Of a stretch of DNA of 64,000 nucleotides, positions 27,036 through 36,252 are shown in pieces; the stretch's first letter is position 1, and every line of letters begins with the position of its first letter. The DNA lies in assembly GCA_003216615.1 (NCBI GenBank), contig QCIP01000003.1:1-64000 (forward strand), given 5' to 3'. The position numbers and the translations under genes are program-made. The notes under the pieces are model-generated. The model did not search any database. It was not told the origin of the DNA and was given only the letters and a program-made list of their open reading frames with translations. The DNA is from Prochlorococcus sp. AG-402-M15. Its GTDB lineage: Bacteria > Cyanobacteriota > Cyanobacteriia > PCC-6307 > Cyanobiaceae.

Positions 27036-28148
27036 CTATTTTTTGTTTATTTGAATTAAACATTCTTTTACTATCTTCTCACTTGCTTTACCATCCCCGA
27101 AAGGGTTTTTAGCATATGACATTTTATCAAAGAGATCTTTATTAATTATAATTTGGTTTGCTTCATAAAATATCTTATCTGAATTTATACCAATAAGTTT
27201 TGCAGCACCAGTTTCTATAGCTTCATTTCTTTCTGTATTTTCTCTCAAAACAAGTAAAGGTTTATTTAGAGAAGGTGCTTCCTCTTGAAGTCCCCCAGAG
27301 TCAGTAATAATAAATTTGCATTTATTCATTAAAAAAATAAATTCATCATAAGGGAGCGAATCTATTAAATTTACTCTTGGATCTGCTCCAAAGTTTTTCT
27401 CCAATTTTTTTCTCAAAACTGGATTAGGATGCATAGGCAAAATTAATGAATAATCTTTGTGTTTTTCTATAATTTTCTTTAGTCCCATGCAAATATCTTT
27501 CAACCTATCACCCCAATTTTCTCTTCTATGAATAGTTATTAATATTAAATTCTTGAAATTAATATTTTGAAAATTATTATTTAATTTTTTCTTTTTTTTA
27601 ACTATATATAATAAAGCATCGACAACTGTATTACCAGTTATAAAAATTTTATCGCTAATATTTTCTTTGAGAAGATTAATTTTTGCAGATTTGGTAGGAG
27701 CAAAATTTAAATGAGATATTTGTGATATCAGTCGCCTATTTGCTTCTTCTGGAAATGGTTCTAATAAACAATTAGTTCTTAATCCTGCTTCTACATGAGC
27801 TAAATTTATTTTTTCATGAAAGGCACAGATGGATGCCCCTAGCGCAGATGTTGTATCTCCTTGGACAACTACTAAATCAGGCCTATTTGAAACGAATTCT
27901 TTTGATAAACTTTCTATTATTCTTGTTAATAAGCTGTTCAAGGATTGCTTCTCTTTCATTAAATGTAGATTCAAATCTTCTTTAATATTGAAAATTTCCA
28001 TTATTGGCTTTATTAAATCTTCATGTTGACCAGTACAAATTACACGAATATTAATACCTTTTTCTTTGAATTTTCTTATTACAGGTGCTAACTTTATTGC
28101 TTCAGGCCTTGTTCCAAATACTATAGAAATTAATGGCAATTTTGACAA
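27036..28148 (-). CDS. wecB: UDP-GlcNAc 2-epimerase (non-hydrolysing), WecB
   Basis: 370 residues, normal length. The motifs are SIVFGTRPEAIKLAPVI at the N-terminus, VVQGDTTSALGAS near 94-106, HVEAGLRT with FPEEANRR near 119-140, GLQEEAPSL near 286-294, and ENTERNEAIETGAAKLIG near 301-318. It interconverts UDP-GlcNAc and UDP-ManNAc in the cytoplasm. WecC at 31714 would oxidise the product to UDP-ManNAcA. The start is TTG at 28148. It is divergent from the polymerase gene across an 83-base spacer and heads the minus-strand run that includes wecA. Confidence 0.93.
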   Translation of the reverse strand: MSKLPLISIVFGTRPEAIKLAPVIRKFKEKGINIRVICTGQHEDLIKPIMEIFNIKEDLNLHLMKEKQSLNSLLTRIIESLSKEFVSNRPDLVVVQGDTTSALGASICAFHEKINLAHVEAGLRTNCLLEPFPEEANRRLISQISHLNFAPTKSAKINLLKENISDKIFITGNTVVDALLYIVKKKKKLNNNFQNINFKNLILITIHRRENWGDRLKDICMGLKKIIEKHKDYSLILPMHPNPVLRKKLEKNFGADPRVNLIDSLPYDEFIFLMNKCKFIITDSGGLQEEAPSLNKPLLVLRENTERNEAIETGAAKLIGINSDKIFYEANQIIINKDLFDKMSYAKNPFGDGKASEKIVKECLIQINKK

Positions 28149-28216
28149 TCTAATTATTACTTAAAATAATTTAGCATTTAGTAAAATGTTAGAAAATTAT
28201 TATTCTGATTTTTAGT

Positions 28217-28222
28217 TATAAT
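28217..28222 (+). promoter_or_regulatory. Candidate -10 box for the Wzy-like gene
   Basis: A perfect TATAAT 9 bases before the TTG start at 28232, in the divergent spacer shared with wecB. It predicts a leader of only about two bases. No clear -35 box. Confidence 0.35.
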
Positions 28223-28231
28223 GAAACATTA

Positions 28232-29542
28232 TTGTTAAAAGAAAATTTGCCAAAAAATATTCTTCAAAATAACAATATAGGAATTTTCCCAAATAGAGGG
28301 ATTATAAATTCTTTTTTTATAGTTTTGGGATTTATTACTCCTTTCCCTATCTTTATAAATGCAAATAAAATTTCGATATTTCTTTTCGAATTTGATTATT
28401 CAAATATTAAAACTCTTATAGAAGAAGGAACTGCTGTTCCTGTTGGTGTCATTTCATTATCAATTTATATTTTTGCAGTTTCATTGAGAACAAGATCTTT
28501 GTATTACTTAATAAAATATATCTTTTTTATTTTAATTATTTTGTTTGTTTTTTTGCAAGGTTTTGATTTTATCAGAATTCCAGTACTTATTGCACCTATA
28601 ATATTTCTTTTGTTTTTACGTAGAATAATAAATTGTAAATATCCCCCAAAAGATGGTTTTTCTTTAGGCTATCTACTTGGTTTAATTGCAGTTTATTCTT
28701 CTAATATTTTTTCTTTTATATTTTTTTCATTTATAAATAATTCTCCTTTTGATATTCAATACTCAAGACAAATTTTTGGTTATGAGGTTTGGCAATATTA
28801 CGTAACTTATCCTGCTGTTGCTTCATTAGCTTTTGGTACGTTTGCATTGTTTTTGTTTCTAAATTTTAAATTTATGAAGAAAATAAGCAAATTTTTTTAT
28901 TTGGTTTTATTTCTTTCATTTATAGCTGCTTTTCTTCCATTAAGGAAAGCTGCTTTTTTAGATATGTTGTTTGTTATTGTTCTAATGTTTGGAAGTTCTA
29001 TTAAGGAATTATTCAATTTAAAAATTAAAAAGTATAAATTTATAATTTTTTTAATAGTAGCTTTTTTATCTTTAACAGTAATATTTTTAGGTATTAATGA
29101 AAGAGAAGGAGTAAACTATATGACAAGAATTACTCCAATAATAGGAGCATTAAATATTATTGAAATTGATCCTTTTAAGATATTTTTTGGTTTTCAAAGT
29201 GGATTTGGAGGCTATAGTAATTTATTCATAGAATTGTTTTTAAGGACTGGTTTAGTTGGATTAACTGCATATATAGGATTTATTTTTTATTTTTTTAATT
29301 TATATCTAAAATCCTTAAAAAATATTGATGGCATAGGTAAATTCAATAACAATAGTATAGTGCTCTTTATATCATTCAACCTCTTTATTGGTAATCTGGT
29401 AAATCTTAATTTTGCTACTCCATATTTTGTGGTTAATTTTGCATCTATTGTTATAATATTTAGTTATTTAGATATATTGAGTAGGATTAAAAATGGAAAA
29501 AATAAAAATTTAAAAATTAATATTATTAAAGAATTACAATAA
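28232..29542 (+). CDS. wzy: Wzy-like O-antigen polymerase (multi-pass membrane protein)
   Basis: 436 residues, about 11-12 hydrophobic segments and a long polar loop around residues 285-330. That loop ends FGFQSGFGGYSNLFIELFLRTG, matching the pattern of Wzy/O-antigen ligase proteins, where the H-N-x-x-L of ligases is often replaced by S-N-x-x-x-E-L. It would polymerise flipped repeat units in the periplasm. The start appears to be TTG at 28232: the frame is closed by TAG at 28190-28192, with no ATG in between. The assignment is by topology and by its place beside wecB/wecA and a WecC-type cassette; a different membrane enzyme is possible. Confidence 0.65.
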   Translation: MLKENLPKNILQNNNIGIFPNRGIINSFFIVLGFITPFPIFINANKISIFLFEFDYSNIKTLIEEGTAVPVGVISLSIYIFAVSLRTRSLYYLIKYIFFILIILFVFLQGFDFIRIPVLIAPIIFLLFLRRIINCKYPPKDGFSLGYLLGLIAVYSSNIFSFIFFSFINNSPFDIQYSRQIFGYEVWQYYVTYPAVASLAFGTFALFLFLNFKFMKKISKFFYLVLFLSFIAAFLPLRKAAFLDMLFVIVLMFGSSIKELFNLKIKKYKFIIFLIVAFLSLTVIFLGINEREGVNYMTRITPIIGALNIIEIDPFKIFFGFQSGFGGYSNLFIELFLRTGLVGLTAYIGFIFYFFNLYLKSLKNIDGIGKFNNNSIVLFISFNLFIGNLVNLNFATPYFVVNFASIVIIFSYLDILSRIKNGKNKNLKINIIKELQ

Positions 29543-29568
29543 TAGATATTTAGATAAAATCAATTTTT

Positions 29569-29574
29569 TATAAT
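29569..29574 (+). promoter_or_regulatory. Candidate -10 box seven bases before an ATG
   Basis: A perfect TATAAT ends at 29574 and the ATG of the two-domain oxidoreductase is at 29582, leaving exactly 7 bases. Normal -10 to start-site spacing puts transcription on the A of the ATG, so the message is predicted to be leaderless. Confidence 0.45.
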
Positions 29575-29581
29575 AGAGATT

Positions 29582-31714
29582 ATGAAACAAATAATACAAT
29601 CTTTTTCAAGTGGCAAAACTGAAATCATTGATATACCAACTCCTAAAATTAAAGAAAATCAATTGCTCATAAAGTCTTCAATTAGCTTACTTTCCAAAGG
29701 GACTGAAAAAATGTTGGTTGATTTTGGGAAATCTAATCTTATTGAAAAGGGAAGGCAGCAGCCAGAAAAAGTAAAAGAAGTTTTTTCTAAGGTGATCACT
29801 GATGGTATACCTAGTACCTTTGAAGCTGTTAAAAGTAAACTTGAAGAACCTTTTCCTCTTGGATATTGCAATGTAGGTGAAGTTATTGATATAGGTAATA
29901 AAGTTAAGAATTTTAGTATTGGAGACAGGGTTGTATCTAATGGACCGCATGCGGAAATATTTACCACTACAGAAAATTTATGTGCAAAGATTCCCGATTC
30001 AGTTTCAGATGAAGAAGCTTCTTTTACTGTAATTTCTTCAATAAGTCTTCATGGAATTCGCCTAGCTAATCCAACTTTTGGGGAAACTTTTCTGGTTGCA
30101 GGTTTAGGCTTAATTGGTCTTATAACAACGCAGATATTGAAAGCTAATGGATGTAATGTTCTTGGAACTGATCCTGATCCAAATAAATGTGCTATCGCAA
30201 ATTCTTTAGGTGTTGAAACCATTACTCTTAGTGAAGATAGTGATCCTATTAAATGGTGCCTAAACTTAACTAAAAATAAAGGAGTAGATGGTACTTTAAT
30301 AACTGCTTCGACCCCTTCTTCTGATCCAATTAATTTAGCTTCAGAAGTTACAAGAAAAAATGGTCGTATAATACAAATTGGTTCTACAGGTTTGAATTTA
30401 AAAAGAGAATTCTTTTACAAGAAAGAATTGAATTTTAAAGTAAGTTGTTCATATGGTCCTGGCCGATATGATTCTAATTATGAAAAAAAAGGAATTGATT
30501 ATCCTATAGAGTATGTAAGATGGACAGAAAACAGAAATTTTTTATCAATATTAAATGCACTTGAAAAAAGAATTTTAAATTTTGAGCCTTTAATAACTCA
30601 TAAATTTCAATTTCATGATGCTTTAGATGCATATACTTTATTAAGCAGTAAAGAGAATGCTCTAGCGATTTTGTTTATTTATTCGAAGGATATTAATCCT
30701 AAAAGAAAAGTTAACTTTCCTATAAAAAAAGATATCTCTTTCTCAAGTTTTGAAGAACCTATAATATCTTTCATAGGAGCAGGTAATTTTTCTGGTAGGC
30801 AATTAATACCCGCATTTAAAAAAACAGGTGCAAATTTGTTCGCAATTGGTTCTTTAGATGGATTAAAGCCTTATAGTTTGGCTAGGAAATTTCAATTTCA
30901 AGAGGTAACAACAGATATTGATTATCTTTTTGATAATAAAAAAGTAAATACTCTAGTAATTGCAACAAGACATGATAGCCATTATAAATACGTTAAAAAA
31001 GCAATATTAAAAGGGAAGAATGTATATGTAGAAAAACCATTATGTATAAATAAAAGAGACCTTGATGACTTAGAAAAAACTTTATATCAAACTAAAGATA
31101 AATTTTTAAGAAATAATATAAACCCACCTATATTAATGGTAGGTTTCAATAGACGTTTCGCACCATTAATTATTGATTTAAAAAATAAATTATCAAATTT
31201 GACTAGTCCAAAATCTTTTATTTTTACATGTAATGCAGGATATCTTCCCTCCGATCATTGGATTAATGATAAAAATATAGGTGGAGGAAGATTAATTGGA
31301 GAAGCATGCCATTTTGTAGATTTATTGAGGTACCTAGCAGGATTTCCTATCGTTTCATTAAAATTATGTTCTGGTTTTAAAGGAGACAAAAATCCTGAAA
31401 ATTTTATCCTAAATTTAACCTTTACTGATGGATCAATTGGAACTATAAATTATTTTTCAAATGGAAATAAGTCATTTCAGAAAGAAAGATTAGAAGTTTT
31501 TTGCAATCAAAAAGTTTTCCAAGTTAACAACTTTAGAAAATCAAAAACATGGGGTACAAAAAACATGAAAAATAGATTCATATCATTTCAAGATAAAGGT
31601 CATTTTAATTGTGCCAAATCTTTTCTTAAGGCAATAAAAAATGCCACCAATAGTCCTATTCCTGAAAAAGAGATTTTTGAGGTCCATAGGTCAATCCTTG
31701 ACTTGCTTGAATAA
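29582..31714 (+). CDS. Two-domain oxidoreductase: zinc-type alcohol dehydrogenase plus Gfo/Idh/MocA
   Basis: 710 residues in two enzyme halves. Residues about 1-360 follow the medium-chain dehydrogenase fold: GYCNVGEV, a VAGLGLIGLITTQ NAD loop near 170-182, and RKNGRIIQIGSTG; the zinc ligands of classical alcohol dehydrogenases are largely absent. Residues about 385-705 are a Gfo/Idh/MocA unit with FIGAGNFSG, VEKPL near 483 and GGGRLIGEACHFVD, which holds the catalytic His. The fusion is known as a bi-domain oxidoreductase found beside heparinase-like and WbuB-type genes in O-antigen clusters. Its exact reaction is not established. A one-base TAATG overlap couples it to WecC. Confidence 0.85.
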   Translation: MKQIIQSFSSGKTEIIDIPTPKIKENQLLIKSSISLLSKGTEKMLVDFGKSNLIEKGRQQPEKVKEVFSKVITDGIPSTFEAVKSKLEEPFPLGYCNVGEVIDIGNKVKNFSIGDRVVSNGPHAEIFTTTENLCAKIPDSVSDEEASFTVISSISLHGIRLANPTFGETFLVAGLGLIGLITTQILKANGCNVLGTDPDPNKCAIANSLGVETITLSEDSDPIKWCLNLTKNKGVDGTLITASTPSSDPINLASEVTRKNGRIIQIGSTGLNLKREFFYKKELNFKVSCSYGPGRYDSNYEKKGIDYPIEYVRWTENRNFLSILNALEKRILNFEPLITHKFQFHDALDAYTLLSSKENALAILFIYSKDINPKRKVNFPIKKDISFSSFEEPIISFIGAGNFSGRQLIPAFKKTGANLFAIGSLDGLKPYSLARKFQFQEVTTDIDYLFDNKKVNTLVIATRHDSHYKYVKKAILKGKNVYVEKPLCINKRDLDDLEKTLYQTKDKFLRNNINPPILMVGFNRRFAPLIIDLKNKLSNLTSPKSFIFTCNAGYLPSDHWINDKNIGGGRLIGEACHFVDLLRYLAGFPIVSLKLCSGFKGDKNPENFILNLTFTDGSIGTINYFSNGNKSFQKERLEVFCNQKVFQVNNFRKSKTWGTKNMKNRFISFQDKGHFNCAKSFLKAIKNATNSPIPEKEIFEVHRSILDLLE

Positions 31715-32928
31715 TGAAAAAATGTTGTGTAATTGGTATTGGATATATTGGGTTGCCTACTGCAGCAATACTTGCTAACAATGGCTTTAAGGTTTTAGGG
31801 GTTGATGTAGATTTAGATAAAATCAATATTTTAAAAAGAGGAGAAGTTTATATTAAAGAAAAGAATTTAGAGGATCTTGTAAAAAAACAATTATTACTTG
31901 GCAATTTAAAAGTTTCAAATAAGGTCTCAAAATCTGATGTTTTTATCATAACTGTTCCTACTCCACTCGCAGAAAGGGATTCAACTCTTCCTAAACCAAA
32001 TATTGATTATATTTTGGATGCAGCGTTACAAATTTCTAAAGTTATTGAAAAAGGAAATTTAGTTATATTAGAGTCAACATCACCAATTGGTTCGACTAAA
32101 AAAATAGCAGAAATAATTTTAAAACAAGCTAGTTGTTCTATTAATGAAATTCATTTTGCTTATTGCCCTGAGAGAGTATTACCTGGCGATACGTTAAAAG
32201 AGCTCATTTCTAATGATAGGGTAATAGGCGGTTTAACTAAACTGGCTTCAAAAAAAAGTAAAAGTTTTTATCAAACCTTTTGTAAAGGAGAAATTCATAT
32301 AACTGATGCAAAAACTGCCGAGATGTCAAAATTATCTGAAAATGCATTTAGAGATATCAATATTGCTTATGCGAATGAATTATCTATGTTTTGCCAAAAA
32401 TATTCTATAGATGTATACGAACTAATTAATTTGACAAATAAACATCCAAGAGTGAATATTTTAAGTCCTGGATGTGGAGTAGGTGGACATTGTATTGCTA
32501 TCGATCCTTGGTTTATTGCTTATGCTGATCCAAGCAATACTAATCTTATTAAAACTGCTAGACAAGTTAATAATAAAAAAACATCTTGGATATTAAAATT
32601 AGTTGAAAATAGAGCTTTGTCTATTAAAGAAAAAATTAAAAGAGAAATAACAATAGGATGTTTTGGTTTGAGTTTTAAACCTAACATTGATGATCTTAGA
32701 GAGTCACCTGCATTGAAAATAACAAAAGAACTTATTAGTAAGGGTTTCAATGTACTTTCTTGTGAACCCAACATAAAGAGTCATCCGGATTTTGATCTTC
32801 GTGCTAGTAATGTAATAGTAGAAAAATCTGATTTATTAGTATTTCTAGTCGCTCATAGTGAATTTAGAAATATGAACACTTTTAAAAAAGAAGTAATAAA
32901 TGTATGTGGTTTGAAACTAGATTCATAA
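31714..32928 (+). CDS. wecC: UDP-N-acetyl-D-mannosamine dehydrogenase, WecC
   Basis: 404 residues. GIGYIGLPTAA opens the Rossmann domain. ITVPTPLAERD and PKPNIDYI are typical of WecC. FAYCPERVLPGDT lies near 149-161, GVGGHCIAIDPWFI with the catalytic Cys near 259, and GLSFKPNIDDLRESPA in the C-terminal UDP-binding domain. It oxidises UDP-ManNAc to UDP-ManNAcA using two NAD. It completes the route begun by WecB at 27036. The downstream heparinase-like gene starts 25 bases inside this one. Confidence 0.92.
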   Translation: MKKCCVIGIGYIGLPTAAILANNGFKVLGVDVDLDKINILKRGEVYIKEKNLEDLVKKQLLLGNLKVSNKVSKSDVFIITVPTPLAERDSTLPKPNIDYILDAALQISKVIEKGNLVILESTSPIGSTKKIAEIILKQASCSINEIHFAYCPERVLPGDTLKELISNDRVIGGLTKLASKKSKSFYQTFCKGEIHITDAKTAEMSKLSENAFRDINIAYANELSMFCQKYSIDVYELINLTNKHPRVNILSPGCGVGGHCIAIDPWFIAYADPSNTNLIKTARQVNNKKTSWILKLVENRALSIKEKIKREITIGCFGLSFKPNIDDLRESPALKITKELISKGFNVLSCEPNIKSHPDFDLRASNVIVEKSDLLVFLVAHSEFRNMNTFKKEVINVCGLKLDS

Positions 32929-34844
32929 TAAGGCTTTTTTATACTTTAAAGGATATAGGTTTTAAAAGAATTTTTCTTAGAGTAAGGCATGAAATACTAT
33001 CTTTATTGGATAAAAATTTACCACTAAAATTAACTTGGTTTTTTCTAAGAAAAGGTAAAAACACTCCTAAATTTACAAATATAAAAATAAATATTGATTT
33101 GAAAATTTTTAATAAAAAAGATTTACAGGAAAATGATTATAATATCGAATTTATTTTTTTAAATAGAAAAATTAAACTGAAAGATCTAATTTATTGGAAT
33201 AATAAAAATTGGAGTAGATTATTTTTGTTTAATATTCACTATTTCGAATGGGCGAGATATTGGCTAGATGATGCACTTGAAACAAAAAGCTGGTCTAAAG
33301 AAGCAAGTACTCTGCCATTTTTAATTGATAGTTGGATTAAATCCAATACCCCAAAACATGGAGATGGATGGCATAGCTATACCACCTCACTTAGAGTAAG
33401 AAATTGGATTTGGATATTTCTTTTTAGTCCTGATCTTATTACGAAAAAAAGAATTGACTCTATTTGGTATCAAATATGTTGGCTTAGATTTAGAACTGAA
33501 TCACACCATGGTGGAAATCATTTGTTGGAGAATTTGATTTCATTGTGTTTTGGTGGAATTGTCTTTGATTCCAAATTCTCAACTAGAATCTATAAATATG
33601 CAATTAAAAGTCTTGAAAAAGAATTAAAATTGCAAATATTAAATGATGGAGGCCATGAAGAAAGATCTGCTAGTTATCACATATTGATACTTGATAGGCT
33701 TACTGAATTGGGTTGTTTATTAATAATTAACGAACGGATTGTACCTAAATGGTTAAATCAAAAAGTTAAAGAGATGTTAGGTTGGCTTAAAAATATTAGA
33801 TTAATAAATGATAATTACCCAATTTTTAATGATTGCCCTAAAGAAACATGTGGGAATATTAATGATGTATATTTTTTTGCAAAGGGCTTTGTAGAAAAAA
33901 AATGTTACAAAGTCAATGGATTAAGGGGTAAGTTGTTGAATGTAATTTCACAAGAAAAAAATCCTCAGACTTTAATAAGAAATTATGAAAATTATGGAAT
34001 TACATATTTAAAAGATACAGGATGGACTTTCCTAAGATTTACATCAGGATGGGAATTAGTTTTTAAATGCGGAATACCTTGCCCAAAGCATCTTGGAGCA
34101 CATGCTCATTCTGATCAATTGAGCTTTGATTTATTTTATAAAGGTATACCAATTATTATAGAAACAGGTACAAGCAGCTACGATAAAAGTTTCTTCAGAG
34201 ATTTTGAAAGGTCTTCTAAAGCTCACAACACAATTCAATTAGGGATTCAAAGAAATTATCAAACTATATGGTACGAACCAATAGATGTTTGGAGTATATT
34301 TAGAGCAGGAAAGAAAGCAAGTCCAAATGAAAGGGATTGTGGTGAATGTAATGAGTGGTTATGGGTTCAAGGTTCCCATAATGGATATGAAGAAATAGGC
34401 GCTTCTCATTTTAGACGCATATCTGCGAAAGTTGAAAATGATAATAGCCCCATTATTATTATTCTTGATAGGTTAGTAGTCAAAAAACATAATTTTTCTT
34501 TAAAAAGCTGGCTTCATTTTCACAATAATTTCTTCAAAGAAATAAATAATTTTAGTGGTTTAAATTATCAAATTTGGGCTAGTCAAGGTTTTTTAAATAA
34601 AAAAAGTAACTATATAGAAAGCTATTTATCAAATGGCTTAGATAAGAGAGAGATGAGAAAAGTTTTTCAATTTTCAGGCGATATAAATAAAGGGGAGCAT
34701 ACACTTATAACAATTATTGGAAGAGATGTAGAAAAAAACAAATGTAAATTTATTAACGCTTATAAGGGATTTATTGATACAGAGTCTAATATTATTAGCT
34801 GGGATCATAAACTCAAAAATTATAAGATTGAAACTAAAGATTAG
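32904..34844 (+). CDS. Heparinase II/III-like (alginate lyase family) protein of an O-antigen cassette
   Basis: 646 residues. The N-terminal alpha/alpha-toroid domain shows LFNIHYFEWARYWL near 107-120 and an HHGGNHLLENL motif near 200-210. The C-terminal beta-sheet domain carries HAHSDQLSFDL, the heparinase II/III active-region motif. No signal peptide is seen: the start MWFETRFIIRLFYT is basic and only moderately hydrophobic. It overlaps wecC by 25 bases. Members next to bi-domain oxidoreductase and WbuB genes are part of biosynthetic loci, so a polymer-processing or uronic-acid-modifying role in the cell is more likely than scavenging; the substrate is unknown. Confidence 0.85.
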   Translation: MWFETRFIIRLFYTLKDIGFKRIFLRVRHEILSLLDKNLPLKLTWFFLRKGKNTPKFTNIKINIDLKIFNKKDLQENDYNIEFIFLNRKIKLKDLIYWNNKNWSRLFLFNIHYFEWARYWLDDALETKSWSKEASTLPFLIDSWIKSNTPKHGDGWHSYTTSLRVRNWIWIFLFSPDLITKKRIDSIWYQICWLRFRTESHHGGNHLLENLISLCFGGIVFDSKFSTRIYKYAIKSLEKELKLQILNDGGHEERSASYHILILDRLTELGCLLIINERIVPKWLNQKVKEMLGWLKNIRLINDNYPIFNDCPKETCGNINDVYFFAKGFVEKKCYKVNGLRGKLLNVISQEKNPQTLIRNYENYGITYLKDTGWTFLRFTSGWELVFKCGIPCPKHLGAHAHSDQLSFDLFYKGIPIIIETGTSSYDKSFFRDFERSSKAHNTIQLGIQRNYQTIWYEPIDVWSIFRAGKKASPNERDCGECNEWLWVQGSHNGYEEIGASHFRRISAKVENDNSPIIIILDRLVVKKHNFSLKSWLHFHNNFFKEINNFSGLNYQIWASQGFLNKKSNYIESYLSNGLDKREMRKVFQFSGDINKGEHTLITIIGRDVEKNKCKFINAYKGFIDTESNIISWDHKLKNYKIETKD

Positions 34845-34853
34845 CTTTTAGAA

Positions 34854-36128
34854 ATGAATAACAAAAATAACTATAAAAAAAATAAAAATAGAATTTTGTT
34901 TTTTAGCTTCAATTATTATCCTGATCAAAGTGCCGGAGCTATAAGATCAGAACTTTTAATAAAGAAATTAAATGAAATTGATAAATACGCCAAGATTTAT
35001 ATTTTTTGCAGTAGGCCTATAAGATATGGCCCAAACAATTCACATAGATATTTTAAAAATAAAAATCATAATTCCAATATTAAGATCTTTAGGATTTGGA
35101 TTCCCTTTTTAGGACAATCACCATTTAAACACTCTTTATCATATTCTTTCTTTTTTATTCAGGCATTATTATTTTCTTTTTTTGTAAGACCAAATATTAT
35201 TTTTGCAACTAGCTCAAAATTATTAACTGCCTTTTTAGCAGCTATTTCTTCTAAATTTACAGGAGCAAAGCTTTACATAGATATTAGAGATACATTTTCG
35301 GATAATTTTCTGTATTTTTATAGGTGGAAAAAAAGAGTTTTGCTAGTTAGTTTATTTTTATTAATTGAAAACTTCATTTTACGAAGTTCTCATTCTATAA
35401 ATATTGTTTCAGAGGGTTTTAAGGAGGCGTTTTTTGGTTGTCAGCAAATAATTAAAGAAAGAAAAATAAAAGTAACTAATTTCACAAATGGAATTGATCC
35501 AAATAAAGTCAAAATGATAAAAAAAAGTTTTACTAAAAATAAAAAAAGAAATTTGGATTTTTACAATATTATTTATGCTGGAAATATTGGAGAGGCTCAA
35601 GATATTTTTTCTTTAATTAATAAACTTAATCAAAATAAGAAAATATTAAAAAATATGATTAAAGACAAAATTAAAATAATAATTTATGGGTCAGGATCTC
35701 AATTAGTACTTTTAAAAGAACTTTTAGAAAAAGATAAAGTTCAAAAAGAAAGTTTATTATCTGAAGTTATTTCTTATGAGGGATTGATCTCCAGGGAGGA
35801 GACCCTTCTAAACTTTAGCAATGCTGATTGTTTATTATTAAATTTGGGTTTTTATAAATCTCTCTCTATGGTTATACCTACAAAATTATTTGAATATTCC
35901 GCTACACCACTTCCTATTATTTTTAGTGCTTCTGGTTTTACTAAGGATTTTATAAGTGATGTTGATGGAACTATATATTTTGATAATTTTAATCCTGAAA
36001 GTTTTTTAAAAGCTATTAATAAATCTAGAAATATTAATGTAAATGTCAATAAAAGAAATAAATTTTTAGAAAAATTTGATTCTGATTTAATTTATACAAA
36101 ATTTGCTAAACATTTGTTAAAAAGATAA
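34854..36128 (+). CDS. Glycosyltransferase family 4, WbuB-like
   Basis: 424 residues. The start ILFFSFNYYPDQSAGAIRS is the acceptor-side loop of WbuB-type GT4 enzymes (family pattern YFPPExxGxxxR). LYIDIRDTFSDN near 142-153 and TNFTNGIDPNKV near 210-220 follow, then the donor-side segment IYAGNIGEAQDI near 241-252. The E-x(7)-E motif is weakened to a P-T-K-L-F-E-Y-S series. The enzyme should be retaining and use a UDP-sugar, probably in the wecB/wecC-dependent repeat unit. It lies 9 bases after the heparinase-like gene. Confidence 0.85.
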   Translation: MNNKNNYKKNKNRILFFSFNYYPDQSAGAIRSELLIKKLNEIDKYAKIYIFCSRPIRYGPNNSHRYFKNKNHNSNIKIFRIWIPFLGQSPFKHSLSYSFFFIQALLFSFFVRPNIIFATSSKLLTAFLAAISSKFTGAKLYIDIRDTFSDNFLYFYRWKKRVLLVSLFLLIENFILRSSHSINIVSEGFKEAFFGCQQIIKERKIKVTNFTNGIDPNKVKMIKKSFTKNKKRNLDFYNIIYAGNIGEAQDIFSLINKLNQNKKILKNMIKDKIKIIIYGSGSQLVLLKELLEKDKVQKESLLSEVISYEGLISREETLLNFSNADCLLLNLGFYKSLSMVIPTKLFEYSATPLPIIFSASGFTKDFISDVDGTIYFDNFNPESFLKAINKSRNINVNVNKRNKFLEKFDSDLIYTKFAKHLLKR

Positions 36129-36252
36129 TTATATGAATTAAAATTTTACTTACTAAATTCTTAGTAACATTATTTTTATTAAATGTAATCTGCTTTAATT
36201 ACTTTGTAATTAACTAAAACTTGAACTAAAATTAGACTAAATTGATTATCAA

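Noticed and set aside
29659-29967. Open frames on minus opposite the start of the two-domain oxidoreductase gene
   Set aside because: They lie wholly inside a conserved gene, have no recognisable domain, and two overlapping frames exist at once, which is typical of shadow frames.
32904-34844. Secreted polysaccharide-degrading heparinase
   Set aside because: No signal peptide is seen and the gene overlaps wecC in a biosynthetic cassette.
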